Of a stretch of 64,000 nt of DNA, positions 8,699 through 18,078 are shown one piece after another. A model generated the notes under the pieces. That model was not told the origin of the DNA. It was given only the letters and a program-made list of their open reading frames with translations, and made no database searches. The position numbers and the translations under genes were made by a program. The number at the start of each line of letters is the position of its first letter. Within the stretch, counting starts at the first letter, position 1. Source of the DNA: Dinoroseobacter sp965279125 (GTDB lineage: Bacteria > Pseudomonadota > Alphaproteobacteria > Rhodobacterales > Rhodobacteraceae); NCBI GenBank assembly GCA_965279125.1, contig CBDIHL010000042.1, positions 124,001 through 188,000 on the forward strand. The letters run 5' to 3'.

Positions 8699-9943
8699 AT
8701 GAAACTTAGAACTTTTGCTATGGCGGGCGCGATGGCGCTGACCAGCACCGCCGCTCTTGCCGGTGGCCACGCTGGCTGCCCAACCGAAGGCCGCGTCAGC
8801 ATCGTCGGCAACGAATTCCCAGCGATCCAGACCGTTGGTGCCATGGCCGCTACGTGCGTGTCCGACACGCTTGAGGTCACAACCAACCTGACCGCTGATC
8901 ACCAGACCATCAACGTCGCAGGCATGAGCGGCAACCCTGCCGAGTATTCCTCGGCGATCATCGCGAACTCGTCCATCGTGGCACTGATCAACGAAGACGT
9001 CATCCGTCCGCTCGACGATCTGGTTGCTGAGTATGGCCAAGGCCTCAAGCAAAACCAGCTGATCACCATCGGTGGCGAAGTGATGGCCGTTGCCTTCATG
9101 GCGAACGCGCAGCACCTCGTTTACCGCGAAGACATCCTCGCCGAGGCTGGCATCGAAGTGCCAACCACCTACGAGGAAATGCTGGCTGCGGCTGAAACCC
9201 TCCGCTCTAGCGGTGCGGTTCAGAACCCACTGGGCGGCGCCTATGCCTCCGGCTGGAACCTCGCGCAGGAATTCAACAACATGTTCCTGGGCTATGGCGG
9301 CCAGTTCTTCGAGGCAGGCACCGCAAACCCAACCGTGAACAGCGAAGCCGGCGTCAAAGCGCTGGAAATGATGAAGGCCCTGTCTGCCTACATGAACCCA
9401 GACTTCCTGACCCACGATTCCAACGCCACCTCTGCCGAGTGGAAAGCGGGCAACGTCGCGATCATGAACATGTGGGGCAGCCGCGTAGGCCCGCTGCGTG
9501 ACACCGCCGATGGCGGCTCGGCTGAAGTTGCCGACAACACCGCAATCGCTGGTCCGTTGACCGTTGGCGGTGGCGACATCCCAGCGTCCACCCTGTGGTG
9601 GGACGGCTTCACCGTTGCCAAGAACATCTCCGACGAGGACGCAGCCGCGACCTTCCAGGCGCTTGTGAAAGGCATCGACCCATCGATCCTTGACGAAGAA
9701 GTCTCGCAGCAGGCCGTTTGGCTGATCGACGGCTACGAGCCAACCCCAGCCGCAGTCGGCGTCTTTGCCGCTGCAAACTCGGGCACGATCCCTTACCCCA
9801 TGCTGCCATTCATGGGCCTGATGCACACCGCACTGGGCGCAGAGCTGTCTGACTTCATGCAGGGCAACGAAAGCGCAGAAGACGCGCTGGCAGATGTCGA
9901 AGCGGCTTATATCGCTGCGGCCAAAGAAAAGGGCTTCCTCTAA
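8699..9943 (+). CDS. ABC transporter substrate-binding protein, family 1 (sugar type)
   Basis: 414 residues. The signal peptide ends near residue 21 (MALTSTAALAGG). The mature protein has the extracellular solute-binding family 1 pattern, with HLVYREDILAEAGIEVPTTY in the first lobe and NVAIMNMWGSRVGPL in the middle. It should capture the solute in the periplasm for the permeases at 10080 and 11109. A clear GGGAG lies 9 nt before the ATG. Proline codons are mostly CCA, unlike the CCG/CCC of neighbours, which fits very high expression. Binding specificity cannot be read from the sequence. Confidence 0.93.
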   Translation: MKLRTFAMAGAMALTSTAALAGGHAGCPTEGRVSIVGNEFPAIQTVGAMAATCVSDTLEVTTNLTADHQTINVAGMSGNPAEYSSAIIANSSIVALINEDVIRPLDDLVAEYGQGLKQNQLITIGGEVMAVAFMANAQHLVYREDILAEAGIEVPTTYEEMLAAAETLRSSGAVQNPLGGAYASGWNLAQEFNNMFLGYGGQFFEAGTANPTVNSEAGVKALEMMKALSAYMNPDFLTHDSNATSAEWKAGNVAIMNMWGSRVGPLRDTADGGSAEVADNTAIAGPLTVGGGDIPASTLWWDGFTVAKNISDEDAAATFQALVKGIDPSILDEEVSQQAVWLIDGYEPTPAAVGVFAAANSGTIPYPMLPFMGLMHTALGAELSDFMQGNESAEDALADVEAAYIAAAKEKGFL

Positions 9944-9956
9944 GCCTTAAGACTTC

Positions 9957-9984
9957 GGGCGGGCCGCAGATGCGTGGCCCGCCC
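9957..9984 (+). terminator. Attenuator-like hairpin after the binding-protein gene
   Basis: Inverted repeat GGGCGGGCC (9957-9965) / GGCCCGCCC (9976-9984) with a 10-nt loop, followed by CCTTCTT. It lies 14 bp after the binding-protein stop and before the permease genes. Hairpins here commonly protect the upstream mRNA and reduce permease expression relative to the binding protein. The equivalent position in the second ABC operon also has a hairpin (63204-63239). Confidence 0.6.
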
Positions 9985-10079
9985 CCTTCTTGAACGACCC
10001 CGTGATCACGGTCACGCCGCTGCGCAGATCGCGCGCTTGATCCGTCACGCTCCAAAGCCCCCACACGAGGACAGCACAG

Positions 10080-11105
10080 ATGAGACACAAGACGTTCTTC
10101 TGGTTTTTCGCCCCCACGGGCTTTGCGATGCTGTTCTTCATCGCCTTTCCGCTGGTCTCGATTGTGCAGCAGTCGTTCTTTGTCCCGCACGAGGCCGTGC
10201 TGATCGAGACGGAAAACTGCGGCCCCTTCGGCTGCACCACCACCACCGCCGTTGATCAGGAGGCCACCGCCGAGATCAACGAAGCCGCCCCGTGGGGACG
10301 CTTTGCCGGCTTTGATATTTATTTCGACCGAGGCCACCTCGCGACCGCCGAGATTTCCGAGGCCTGGGCCACCTCAGACGGCTTTGGCGCCTTCATGGGC
10401 GAAGTGCTGGACCTGCCGTTTTACCGCGCCCTCGCCTTCACCCTGACCTATACCTTCGTGTGCACACCGCTTTTGATCATCCTCGGCTTCATGATCGCGG
10501 TGGGCGTCAACTCGCTGCACCGCTATTTCAAAGGCCTCGTGATCTTCTTCTCGCTGTTGCCGATGATCGTCACGCCGCTGATCGGCTCGTTGATCCTGTT
10601 CTGGATGGTCGACAGTCGTGGGGTGATCGGCACTGCGATCCAAGCCATCGCGAATGACCCGGATCTGTCGCTCAAGGCCTCGACCCCGCTGACATGGATC
10701 ATGCTGATCGTCTATGGTGTGTGGTCCTCGGCCCCGTTTGCCTTCGTCGTGTTCTACGCGGGCCTGCAAACCGTGCCCTCGGACACGCTTGAGGCCGCGA
10801 AAATCGACGGCGCCTCGCGTTGGGAGCAGATCCGCCATGTGGTGATCCCGCACCTGATGCCGCTGGTGACCTTCGTGGCGCTTATTCAGATCATGGATAA
10901 CTTCCGGGTCTTGGAACCGATCATCGGCTTCAGCGCCTCGGCCCATGCGACCTCGCTCAGTTGGATCATCCTCAATGATCTGGGCGGCGAGACACAGCAG
11001 CTCTCGGCCGCGGCCACCACCTCCGTGCTGACGATCATCTGTGTCGCGGTGCTGTTGTCCCCGGTTCTTGTGCGCACCTGGCGCGACTTCAACGGAAAGG
11101 CTTGA
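10080..11105 (+). CDS. ABC transporter permease, MalF-like
   Basis: 341 residues. An N-terminal transmembrane helix (residues 7-30) is followed by an unusually long periplasmic stretch of about 85 residues with a Cys pair (CGPFGC), then five or so more helices. The cytoplasmic EAA loop is EAAKIDGASRWEQIRHVVIP (near residue 238), which docks on the ATPase. It forms the membrane channel with the permease encoded 3 bp downstream. The periplasmic insertion is distinctive but of unknown role. Confidence 0.93.
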   Translation: MRHKTFFWFFAPTGFAMLFFIAFPLVSIVQQSFFVPHEAVLIETENCGPFGCTTTTAVDQEATAEINEAAPWGRFAGFDIYFDRGHLATAEISEAWATSDGFGAFMGEVLDLPFYRALAFTLTYTFVCTPLLIILGFMIAVGVNSLHRYFKGLVIFFSLLPMIVTPLIGSLILFWMVDSRGVIGTAIQAIANDPDLSLKASTPLTWIMLIVYGVWSSAPFAFVVFYAGLQTVPSDTLEAAKIDGASRWEQIRHVVIPHLMPLVTFVALIQIMDNFRVLEPIIGFSASAHATSLSWIILNDLGGETQQLSAAATTSVLTIICVAVLLSPVLVRTWRDFNGKA

Positions 11106-11108
11106 TCC

Positions 11109-11987
11109 ATGGCTATTGTCGGAAAACGCCCGCTCGGTCTGCGCCTTGCCACCAATGGCTTCATCATCATCTGGCTGATGATGGCCGCCTTCCCGTTCCT
11201 GTGGACCCTCTGGGGATCCTTTAAGGTGGAACTGGACTTCTTCTCCATCAGCAACTGGACAGACGCCTTGGTCGGGCCGCGCACGGAATCCACCCATGGC
11301 AGCCCGTTCACCGGCGCAGGCTATGAAGGCGCGTGGATCCAGGAAGAGTTCTGGAGACCCGCCATCAACTCAGCCATCGTGTGCCTCGTCGTGGTCTGCA
11401 CCTCGCTGACCATCGGCACGCTGGGCGGCTACGCGCTGTCGCGCTCGGGCTTCAAGTACGTCTTCTGGCTGCTGATCATCGCCCTGATCTTCCGCGCCAT
11501 CCCGCAGGTCACGCTGGTCTCGGGCTACCTGCCGGTGTTCTTTGCGTGGAACGTCTGGGGCTTCTTGCCGACCGCGATCATCGTCTTGGTGGCGATCAAC
11601 CAGCCCTTCACGCTGTGGATGCTGCATTCGTTCTTCAAGAAGATCCCGATTGATCTGGACGAGGCCGCCAAAGTCGACGGCTGCACCCAGTTCCAAGCCT
11701 TCCGCTATGTCATCATTCCGGTCATGTGGCCGGGCGTGATCACCACGGGACTGTTTTCGTTCCTGCTGGCCTATAACGACTTTGTCGTCACCTCGATGCT
11801 GCTGTCGGAAAGCAACCGCACGATGATCCCCGAGATCGCGGCCTTCCTCGGCACCACACAGACCGAGGGCAATGTGATGTTCGCGGTCGCAGCCGTGGTC
11901 TCGGCCACCGTGCCGCTGTTCATCATGGTGATGTTCTTCCAGCGCCAGATTGTGTCGGGTCTGACAGCCGGTGCTGTGAAGGGGTGA
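11109..11987 (+). CDS. ABC transporter permease, MalG-like
   Basis: 292 residues, with six predicted helices starting at residue 14 (NGFIIIWLMMAAFPFLWTLW). The EAA loop is EAAKVDGCTQFQAFRYVIIP. A periplasmic segment (about residues 40-75) precedes helix 2. It pairs with the MalF-like permease. The stop is 3 bp before the next start, so translation is probably coupled along the operon. Confidence 0.93.
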   Translation: MAIVGKRPLGLRLATNGFIIIWLMMAAFPFLWTLWGSFKVELDFFSISNWTDALVGPRTESTHGSPFTGAGYEGAWIQEEFWRPAINSAIVCLVVVCTSLTIGTLGGYALSRSGFKYVFWLLIIALIFRAIPQVTLVSGYLPVFFAWNVWGFLPTAIIVLVAINQPFTLWMLHSFFKKIPIDLDEAAKVDGCTQFQAFRYVIIPVMWPGVITTGLFSFLLAYNDFVVTSMLLSESNRTMIPEIAAFLGTTQTEGNVMFAVAAVVSATVPLFIMVMFFQRQIVSGLTAGAVKG

Positions 11988-11990
11988 TCC

Positions 11991-12980
11991 GTGGACGACG
12001 CTGGCACTTTGCGCGGCCCGCTCAAGCGGTATTCCGAGGCCCTGCGTCACCCCTCTGCGGATGGGTTTCGCGAGGCGGTTGAGGCGTTCTTTGCGCCAGA
12101 TGCGGCGATCAATGTCGTCCATCCGTTCAATGCGCTCAGTGGCCCTGAGGGCTATTTGGACGGCTTTCTGAACGGGCTACGCGACAGCTTCGACGGCCTC
12201 TACCGCCGCGACTATATCGCAATGGCGGGCGGTTATGAGGATGGCGATTGGGTCACGACCACCGGCTACTATGTCGGCCATTTCAAGAAGCGCTGGCTGA
12301 CGATCGAGGCTTCGGACGCACTTGCCTATCTGCGCTACGGCGAGTTCCACCGGATGGAGAATGGCCGCGCGGTCGAGAGCTACATCTACCTCGACATCCC
12401 CGAACTGATGATCGCCTGCGGCCAGTGGCCCGGCGACATCCCCAGCCCCGCGATTGTGCCCGGCTACACCGGCTATCTGCCCGGCCCTGCCACCCAAGAT
12501 GGGTTGCAATGGACCGATCAAGATGCCGCGCGCGGCCAGAGCAGTTATCAGATGGTCACCGATATGCTGGGCGCTTTGGCGACCGAGGACGAAGCGTGGC
12601 GCCCCTATTGGCACGACAATATGATGTGGTACGGGCCTGCCGCGTTTGGCAGCTTTGTGGGCATCGAGAAGTTTGCCGCCTTCCAGGTGCCCTTCGAGGG
12701 GTGCTTTAGCGAGTGGATTGGTGGGTCCAAACCCGGCAGCATGACCAAGCATTTCACGCGTTTTGGCGACGGCGATTATGTGTGCTCGGGCGGATGGCCC
12801 TCGCTGAACTGCATGCAGATCAAGCCGTTTCTGGGGCAGGATCCAACGGGCGAGCGTCTGTTCATGCGCGTCTGCGACTGGTGGCGGCGCGAGGATGATT
12901 TGCTGGTCGAAAACTGGGTCTTCGTCGACATCCCCCACGCGCTGCTGCAACTGGGCTATGACCTGTTCGAGGACAAATGA
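11991..12980 (+). CDS. SnoaL/NTF2-like protein (two-domain)
   Basis: 329 residues, GTG start 3 bp after the permease stop. Two SnoaL-like halves are visible, ending in EFHRMENGRAVESYIYLDIP and DWWRREDDLLVENWVFVDIP. The second half has DNMMWYGPAAFGS, the signature shared with the proteins at 6434-7438 and 15027-16076. Function unknown; NTF2-fold enzymes often act on oxidised or ketone intermediates without cofactor. Its place between the transporter and the GMC oxidoreductase suggests a step in breakdown of the imported compound. Confidence 0.85.
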   Translation: MDDAGTLRGPLKRYSEALRHPSADGFREAVEAFFAPDAAINVVHPFNALSGPEGYLDGFLNGLRDSFDGLYRRDYIAMAGGYEDGDWVTTTGYYVGHFKKRWLTIEASDALAYLRYGEFHRMENGRAVESYIYLDIPELMIACGQWPGDIPSPAIVPGYTGYLPGPATQDGLQWTDQDAARGQSSYQMVTDMLGALATEDEAWRPYWHDNMMWYGPAAFGSFVGIEKFAAFQVPFEGCFSEWIGGSKPGSMTKHFTRFGDGDYVCSGGWPSLNCMQIKPFLGQDPTGERLFMRVCDWWRREDDLLVENWVFVDIPHALLQLGYDLFEDK

Positions 12981-14497
12981 GCGCCGTCGCCGATTTCATC
13001 GTGATTGGTGCCGGGAGCGCTGGCAGCGTCGTCGCGGCGCGGCTTGCTGAGCAGGGTGCGAGTGTCGCTGTGGTCGAGGCTGGGCCTTCGGAGAAGCATC
13101 CGTTTGTGAAGATGCCATTCGGCCTAGTCTGGCTTATGGGCAGTAAGGTGCGGGATTGGGCGCTGAAGTCCGCCCCTCAGACAGCGCTCGGCGGGCGGCA
13201 GATCAACGTGCCGCGCGGGCGGATGGTTGGCGGATCCGGGTCGATCAACTCGATGGTCTGGTTTCGCGGGCGGCGTTCGGATTTCGAAGCATGGGATCTC
13301 GACGGCTGGCGCTGGCCCGAGGTTGAGGCCGCGTTCGAGGCGGTTGAGGCGCGCTTGACGCCCTCGCAAATGCGCGGCGCGCATCCTTTGACGCGCGGGC
13401 TGTCAAAGATGCTGGGTGGCAACTCGGACGAGGCCCCGACCCCGGAGTATGAAAGCGCTGGGGTCTTTCGGTTCAACATGCGGCGCGGCGCGCGCTGGTC
13501 GGCGGCGGATGCGTTTTTGCGCCCCGCGCAGGAGGCCTTGCAAGTGCAAGTGCTGACCGGGCGCGAGGTGGATCGGATCGTGTTTGAGGACGGTCGGGCG
13601 CGGGAGGTTCTGTTCACCGATGGCACCTCGCTGCGCGCCAAGACGGGCGTGGTGCTGAGCGCGGGGTCAATCGGCTCGCCCGCGATCTTGATGCGCTCGG
13701 GCGTAGGGCCTGCGGCTGAGCTTGAGGCTTTGGGCATTACGGCGGTGGCGGACGCCCCTGAAGTGGGCGCGAACCTGCATGACCATCCGGGCGCGGGGCT
13801 ACATTTTCATGGGGCAGGCTCGGGCTACGGGATCACCGGCGATCAGGTGCTGAAATGGGCGCTCGCCCCGATCAACTGGCTGCTGCGGCGCAAGGGGCGC
13901 TTTGCCTCGCCCACCGTTGAGGGCGGTGCGTTCTTCAATGCGCGCGGCGACGGGGCCGAGCCGGATGTGCAGAGCCATTTCATCCCGTTCAACCTCGACC
14001 ACTTGGGACGCAAATACGCGCGCGGCGCGGGCTATTTTGCCGATGTCTGCGTGTGTCGACCGAAATCGCGGGGGCGTTTGACGCTGACGTCTAAGGACCC
14101 GAGTGTCGCACCTGCGATTGATCTAGGGCTGTTTCAGGACGAGAGCGATCTGGACACGCTGGTGGCTGGGTTGAAGCGGTTGCGCGTCTTGTTAAGGGAC
14201 GCCGCGTTCGCAGATCACCGCGCGCCGGAGGTGTTTCCGGGCGAAGATGTCGCCAGCGACGCAGCACTTCGGGACTTCGTGAAAGCGCGCTGCGGCACGG
14301 CTTATCACCCGGTTGGTACACTCAGAATTGGCACTGGCACTGCCCCGGTCAGCCCGCGCTGCAAGGTCAACGGGGTCGAGGGGCTTTGGGTCGCGGATGC
14401 CTCTGTCATGCCCTCGATCACCTCGGCCAACACCAACGCCCCCTCGATGATGATCGGTCATCGCGCGGCGGATTTCATCACAGAGGATTGCGCATGA
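12977..14497 (+). CDS. GMC-family FAD-dependent oxidoreductase (choline-dehydrogenase-like)
   Basis: 506 residues. The FAD-binding Rossmann motif is DFIVIGAGSAGSVVAARL (residue 6 on), the first GMC signature is GRMVGGSGSINSMVWFRGRR, the second is GSIGSPAILMRSGVGPA, and the C-terminal active-site His is in AYHPVGTLR. GMC enzymes oxidise an alcohol group of sugars, polyols or choline-like compounds. ATG overlaps the preceding TGA by 4 bp, and its own stop overlaps the next start. It is the only clear redox enzyme of the operon, so it probably catalyses the first oxidation of the imported substrate (inference). Confidence 0.93.
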   Translation: MSAVADFIVIGAGSAGSVVAARLAEQGASVAVVEAGPSEKHPFVKMPFGLVWLMGSKVRDWALKSAPQTALGGRQINVPRGRMVGGSGSINSMVWFRGRRSDFEAWDLDGWRWPEVEAAFEAVEARLTPSQMRGAHPLTRGLSKMLGGNSDEAPTPEYESAGVFRFNMRRGARWSAADAFLRPAQEALQVQVLTGREVDRIVFEDGRAREVLFTDGTSLRAKTGVVLSAGSIGSPAILMRSGVGPAAELEALGITAVADAPEVGANLHDHPGAGLHFHGAGSGYGITGDQVLKWALAPINWLLRRKGRFASPTVEGGAFFNARGDGAEPDVQSHFIPFNLDHLGRKYARGAGYFADVCVCRPKSRGRLTLTSKDPSVAPAIDLGLFQDESDLDTLVAGLKRLRVLLRDAAFADHRAPEVFPGEDVASDAALRDFVKARCGTAYHPVGTLRIGTGTAPVSPRCKVNGVEGLWVADASVMPSITSANTNAPSMMIGHRAADFITEDCA

Positions 14498-15027
14498 AAG
14501 GCTCTCGCCCCGAGCAAGCGGTTTTGACCCGCGACACGGATATGACCAAAACCGACGAGACCCGTGCGGTCATCGAAGGCATGGTCGACGGGCTGAACGA
14601 CCACCGGATCGACGATATCGGCACGTTCTTTGCCGAGAGCTTTCGGTGGATGGGCAATCGCGGCTGCGGCACCAAGACAGGGCTCACGCAGTTCCAAGAC
14701 AACTGGCAGCGTCCGTTTCAGGCCGCCTTCAGCGACAAGGTCTGCGTGGACGAGGCGCGGCTTTATATGGGCGAGTGGGCGGCAGCGTTTGGGCGCCAAG
14801 AGGCGACGCATTCGGGCACGTTCATGGGGATCGCGCCCACCGGAAAGACTGTCACAATCCGCTACATGGACTTCTGGAAGGTCGAGGATGGGCGGATCAC
14901 CGACAACTACGTCATGGTCGATTTCCCGGACGTGATGGCACAGCTGGGCGTCGATTGCTTCAACGGCGAAGGCTGGGAAGCCTATGACGAGGGGCGCAAG
15001 CAAGCCCCTCGCCCGGATGGTAGGTGA
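14494..15027 (+). CDS. SnoaL/NTF2-like protein (single-domain)
   Basis: 177 residues from ATG 14494, which overlaps the GMC stop (ATGA). It has one SnoaL domain: AVIEGMVDGLNDHRIDDIGT at the start, SFRWMGNRGCGTKTG in the middle (the counterpart of the WYGPAGIGS motif) and MDFWKVEDGRITDNYVMVDF at the end. It is about half the length of its operon paralogues, matching one half of the two-domain forms. An in-frame ATG at codon 17 gives a shorter alternative. Reaction unknown. Confidence 0.83.
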   Translation: MKGSRPEQAVLTRDTDMTKTDETRAVIEGMVDGLNDHRIDDIGTFFAESFRWMGNRGCGTKTGLTQFQDNWQRPFQAAFSDKVCVDEARLYMGEWAAAFGRQEATHSGTFMGIAPTGKTVTIRYMDFWKVEDGRITDNYVMVDFPDVMAQLGVDCFNGEGWEAYDEGRKQAPRPDGR

Positions 15028-16076
15028 TGGACACGCCGACCCGACATAAAGCCGCCTTGGCAAAGCTGCGCGCCGCGCAATACGACTTCACCGAAACCGG
15101 TGTGCGTGGGGCTTTGGCGGAGTTATGCACCGAGGATGCGGTGTTCCGGCTGAGCGAGCCTTTTGGCGAGACGACCGGGCCGGACGCGTTCTACGACGTT
15201 GCCTATGCGCCCTTGCTGCGCGCCATGCCCGATCTGGAGCGGCGCGATTGGATCGTGATTGGGGGGCGGACGGATAAAGACCTCGATTGGGTTGGATGTG
15301 CCGGGAATTATGTCGGCACGTTTAAGCACCCGTTTCTGGATATCCCGCCCACGGGCCACATCGCGCGGATGCGGTTTCACGAGTTCTACCGCTTTGAAAA
15401 CGGCAAGATCGTCGAGTTCCAGGCGATCTGGGACCTGCCGGAGTTGATGATGCAGGCCGGCGCTTGGCCGATGGTGCCCTCACTCGGTGCCGAGTTCTGG
15501 GTGCCGGGGCCTGCCACAAATGACGGGATCGCGAGCGCGCCTTATGACGCTGCACACGCGCAGGCCAGTTGCGATCTGGTCGTCGAAATGCTGGTGAAGA
15601 TGAAGCTGCATCCATCCACCGGCGGGCCGGAAAAGATGGAGCTAGAGCGCTTCTGGCATCCTAAGATGATGTGGTACGGACCAGCGGGCATTGGGTCGGG
15701 TCGCGGCATCGACGGGTTTCGCAAATGGCACCAGATTCCGTTCCTGAATGGGATGCCGGATCGGGGGCTTTATGCCGAGGAAATCCATTACCACTTCTTT
15801 GGCGAAGGCGATTATGTCGCCGTCACCGGCTGGCCGAATATGATCCAATCGGTGACGCATCCGGGTTGGGTGGGCATCGCGCCGCCGGGCAAGAAGACGA
15901 CGATGAAAAGCCTCGATTTCTGGCGGCTCGAAGACGGCTTGATCCGGGAAAACTGGGTGCTGGTGGATCTGCTGGACCTCTACAAACAAATCGACGTCTA
16001 TCCGCTGGACCGGATGCGCGAATTCAACAAGGCGCGCCTCGGCTTTGACCCCGAAACAGGGGTGGCGCTGGCATGA
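15027..16076 (+). CDS. SnoaL/NTF2-like protein (two-domain)
   Basis: 349 residues from ATG 15027 (TGATG overlap with the previous stop); a GTG at 15024 adds one residue. Two SnoaL halves end in EFYRFENGKIVEFQAIWDLP and DFWRLEDGLIRENWVLVDLL. The second half has KMMWYGPAGIGSGRGIDGF, making it closest in pattern to the divergent protein at 6434-7438. Charged and aromatic pocket residues are retained, so it is more likely an enzyme than a degenerate copy. The stop overlaps the LacI-family gene by 4 bp. Confidence 0.84.
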   Translation: MDTPTRHKAALAKLRAAQYDFTETGVRGALAELCTEDAVFRLSEPFGETTGPDAFYDVAYAPLLRAMPDLERRDWIVIGGRTDKDLDWVGCAGNYVGTFKHPFLDIPPTGHIARMRFHEFYRFENGKIVEFQAIWDLPELMMQAGAWPMVPSLGAEFWVPGPATNDGIASAPYDAAHAQASCDLVVEMLVKMKLHPSTGGPEKMELERFWHPKMMWYGPAGIGSGRGIDGFRKWHQIPFLNGMPDRGLYAEEIHYHFFGEGDYVAVTGWPNMIQSVTHPGWVGIAPPGKKTTMKSLDFWRLEDGLIRENWVLVDLLDLYKQIDVYPLDRMREFNKARLGFDPETGVALA

Positions 16077-17110
16077 GCGAGATGCGCGCCCCTCCTCGCG
16101 CCACGGCCCAAGACGTGGCCAGAATGGCCGGCGTCAGTCCGTCTGCGGTCAGCCGCGTGTTCACGCCGGGGGCGTCGGCCAGTGCGCGCACGCAAGAAAA
16201 GGTGCGCGCGGCGGCCTCGTCGCTGGGGTACCGCCCCAATATTCTGGCGCGCTCGCTGATCACCGGGCGGACGCGGATCATCGGATTGGTGGTGGCCTAT
16301 CTGGACAACCAGTTCTACCCGCTGGCGCTTGAGCAACTAAGCCGCGCCTTACAGGTCGAAGGGTATCATGTGCTGGTGATCCTTGCGCCGAACACGCCCG
16401 AGGGGATCGAGCCTGTTGTGCAAGAGCTGCTGGATTACCAGGTCGAAGGGCTGATCACCGCAAGCGTGGCGATGTCGAACTCTCTGACCGCGGCGTGCGA
16501 GGGCAATGATATTCCGGTCGTGATGTTCAATCGCGGACAGGAAGACCCGCGCCTCAGCGAAGTCACCTCCGACAATTTCGATGGGGGGCGACAGGCGGCC
16601 AAGGCCCTTGTGGAACGGGGGGCGACGCGGATCGCGCATATCTCGGGCTGGGTGGGGTCCTCCACCGGAGTGGACCGCGCCAAAGGGTTCGAGCATGGGC
16701 TGGCCGAGGCAGGAACAGCCCCCGTGGCAGTTGTGGACGGGGCCTATAGCCGCGAGGTTGCGCAAGAGATGACGCGCAAGGTCTTCACAAGCGCCCAGCG
16801 CCCCGATGCGGTGTTTGTCGGTTCAGACCATATGGCCTTCGCCGTGATGGGTGTGCTGCGGTTCGAATTGGGCCTGCGGGTGCCCGAGGACGTGCAGGTC
16901 ATCGGCTTTGACAACGTGCCGATGGGCGCCTGGCCTGAATTCAGCCTCAGCACCGTCGCACAGCCGCTGCCCCAGATGGTGTCAGTCTGTGTCAGCACCT
17001 TGATGCAGAAAATCGCGGACGGACCCGCCGCCACGGCGCGCAAAATCAAACTGCCCTGCCAGCTGATCCTGCGCGGATCAACACGACCCCTTGAAGGAGA
17101 GCACGCTTGA
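16073..17110 (+). CDS. LacI-family transcriptional regulator
   Basis: 345 residues. The N-terminal helix-turn-helix is TAQDVARMAGVSPSAVSRVF (residues 10-29) with hinge region YRPNILARSLITGRT. Residues about 65-335 form the periplasmic-binding-protein-like sensor (IIGLVVAYLDNQFYPLALEQ; DAVFVGSDHMAFAVMGVLR). It should repress the operon and the divergent SnoaL gene until an inducer, likely the imported compound or an early product, binds. It lies mid-operon with 4-bp overlaps on both sides, implying autoregulation. The predicted operators at 7471-7494 and 7527-7548 fit this family. Confidence 0.94.
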   Translation: MSEMRAPPRATAQDVARMAGVSPSAVSRVFTPGASASARTQEKVRAAASSLGYRPNILARSLITGRTRIIGLVVAYLDNQFYPLALEQLSRALQVEGYHVLVILAPNTPEGIEPVVQELLDYQVEGLITASVAMSNSLTAACEGNDIPVVMFNRGQEDPRLSEVTSDNFDGGRQAAKALVERGATRIAHISGWVGSSTGVDRAKGFEHGLAEAGTAPVAVVDGAYSREVAQEMTRKVFTSAQRPDAVFVGSDHMAFAVMGVLRFELGLRVPEDVQVIGFDNVPMGAWPEFSLSTVAQPLPQMVSVCVSTLMQKIADGPAATARKIKLPCQLILRGSTRPLEGEHA

Positions 17111-18075
17111 AAGGCTTTGATCCGAAATTCAGCGATCCCCCGGCCTATATTCTGGGCGTGACCAAAGAGATTTGGGAAGATCGCGGTATCGACACGCTGC
17201 ACCGGTATTATGCGGATGACATCGTCGTGCGCTCGCCCGCCAGCGTGGTTGTGGGCAATGCCAATGTGATCGGGGCCACGATGGCCACACTGCACGAGTT
17301 CCCCGACCGCGAACTGCTGGGCGAGGACGTGATTTGGTGCGAGGCGGAAAGCGGTGGGTTTTTGTCCTCGCACCGCCTTGTGTCGACCGCGACGCATCTG
17401 GGCGATGGGGCGTATGGGGCGGCAACGGGCAAATCCCTGCGCTACCGGATTTTGGCCGACTGTCATGCCGTCGAGAACCAGATCAACGACGAATGGCTCG
17501 TGCGCGATCAAGGGGCGATTGTCCGGCAGATGGGCTGGGATATGCAGGACTTCGTGCGCGGCCAGATCGATAAGGAAGGCGGGCCGGAGGCGTGTGTGAA
17601 GCCCTTGTCGCCTGCGACGGACCGGGTTGGCCCATATGCCGGGCGCGGCAGTGACAACGCATTTGGCGCGCAGCTTGGCGATGTGATCACGCGGATCATG
17701 GGGGCCGATATGGCTGCGATCGGATCGGTGTATGATCGGGGTGCGACGCTCGAATATCCCGGTGGGCAAACGGGCCATGGGGCGCGGGATGCGGATCGGT
17801 TCTGGATGGGTCTGCGCGCGGCGTTTCCGTCGGCGCGCTTCAAGGTCGAGCACGCGATTGGGCGTGAGGATCCGCAGATGCCACCGCGCGCGTCCCTGCG
17901 TTGGAGCCTGCATGGCAAGCATGACGGCTGGGGGCATTTCGGCACGCCCACGGGGGCCGAGGTCTATGTGCTGGGCATCACCCATGCCGAGTTTGGCCCC
18001 GCGGGCCTGCGCCGCGAATTTACACTGATTGATGAAACCGCGATCTGGAAACAGATCTTACTGCATACAGGTTAG
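17107..18075 (+). CDS. SnoaL/NTF2-like protein, tandem paralogue A
   Basis: 322 residues from a TTG start that overlaps the LacI-family stop (TTGA). Motifs include YILGVTKEIWEDRGIDTLHR, FPDRELLGEDVIW and, in the second half, DRFWMGLRAAFPSARFKVEH. It closely resembles the next gene along its whole length, so the two arose by tandem duplication. Both form a subfamily separate from the MMWYGPA group in this operon. Two NTF2-fold domains per chain are likely. Reaction unknown. Confidence 0.84.
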   Translation: MKGFDPKFSDPPAYILGVTKEIWEDRGIDTLHRYYADDIVVRSPASVVVGNANVIGATMATLHEFPDRELLGEDVIWCEAESGGFLSSHRLVSTATHLGDGAYGAATGKSLRYRILADCHAVENQINDEWLVRDQGAIVRQMGWDMQDFVRGQIDKEGGPEACVKPLSPATDRVGPYAGRGSDNAFGAQLGDVITRIMGADMAAIGSVYDRGATLEYPGGQTGHGARDADRFWMGLRAAFPSARFKVEHAIGREDPQMPPRASLRWSLHGKHDGWGHFGTPTGAEVYVLGITHAEFGPAGLRREFTLIDETAIWKQILLHTG

Positions 18076-18078
18076 ACC

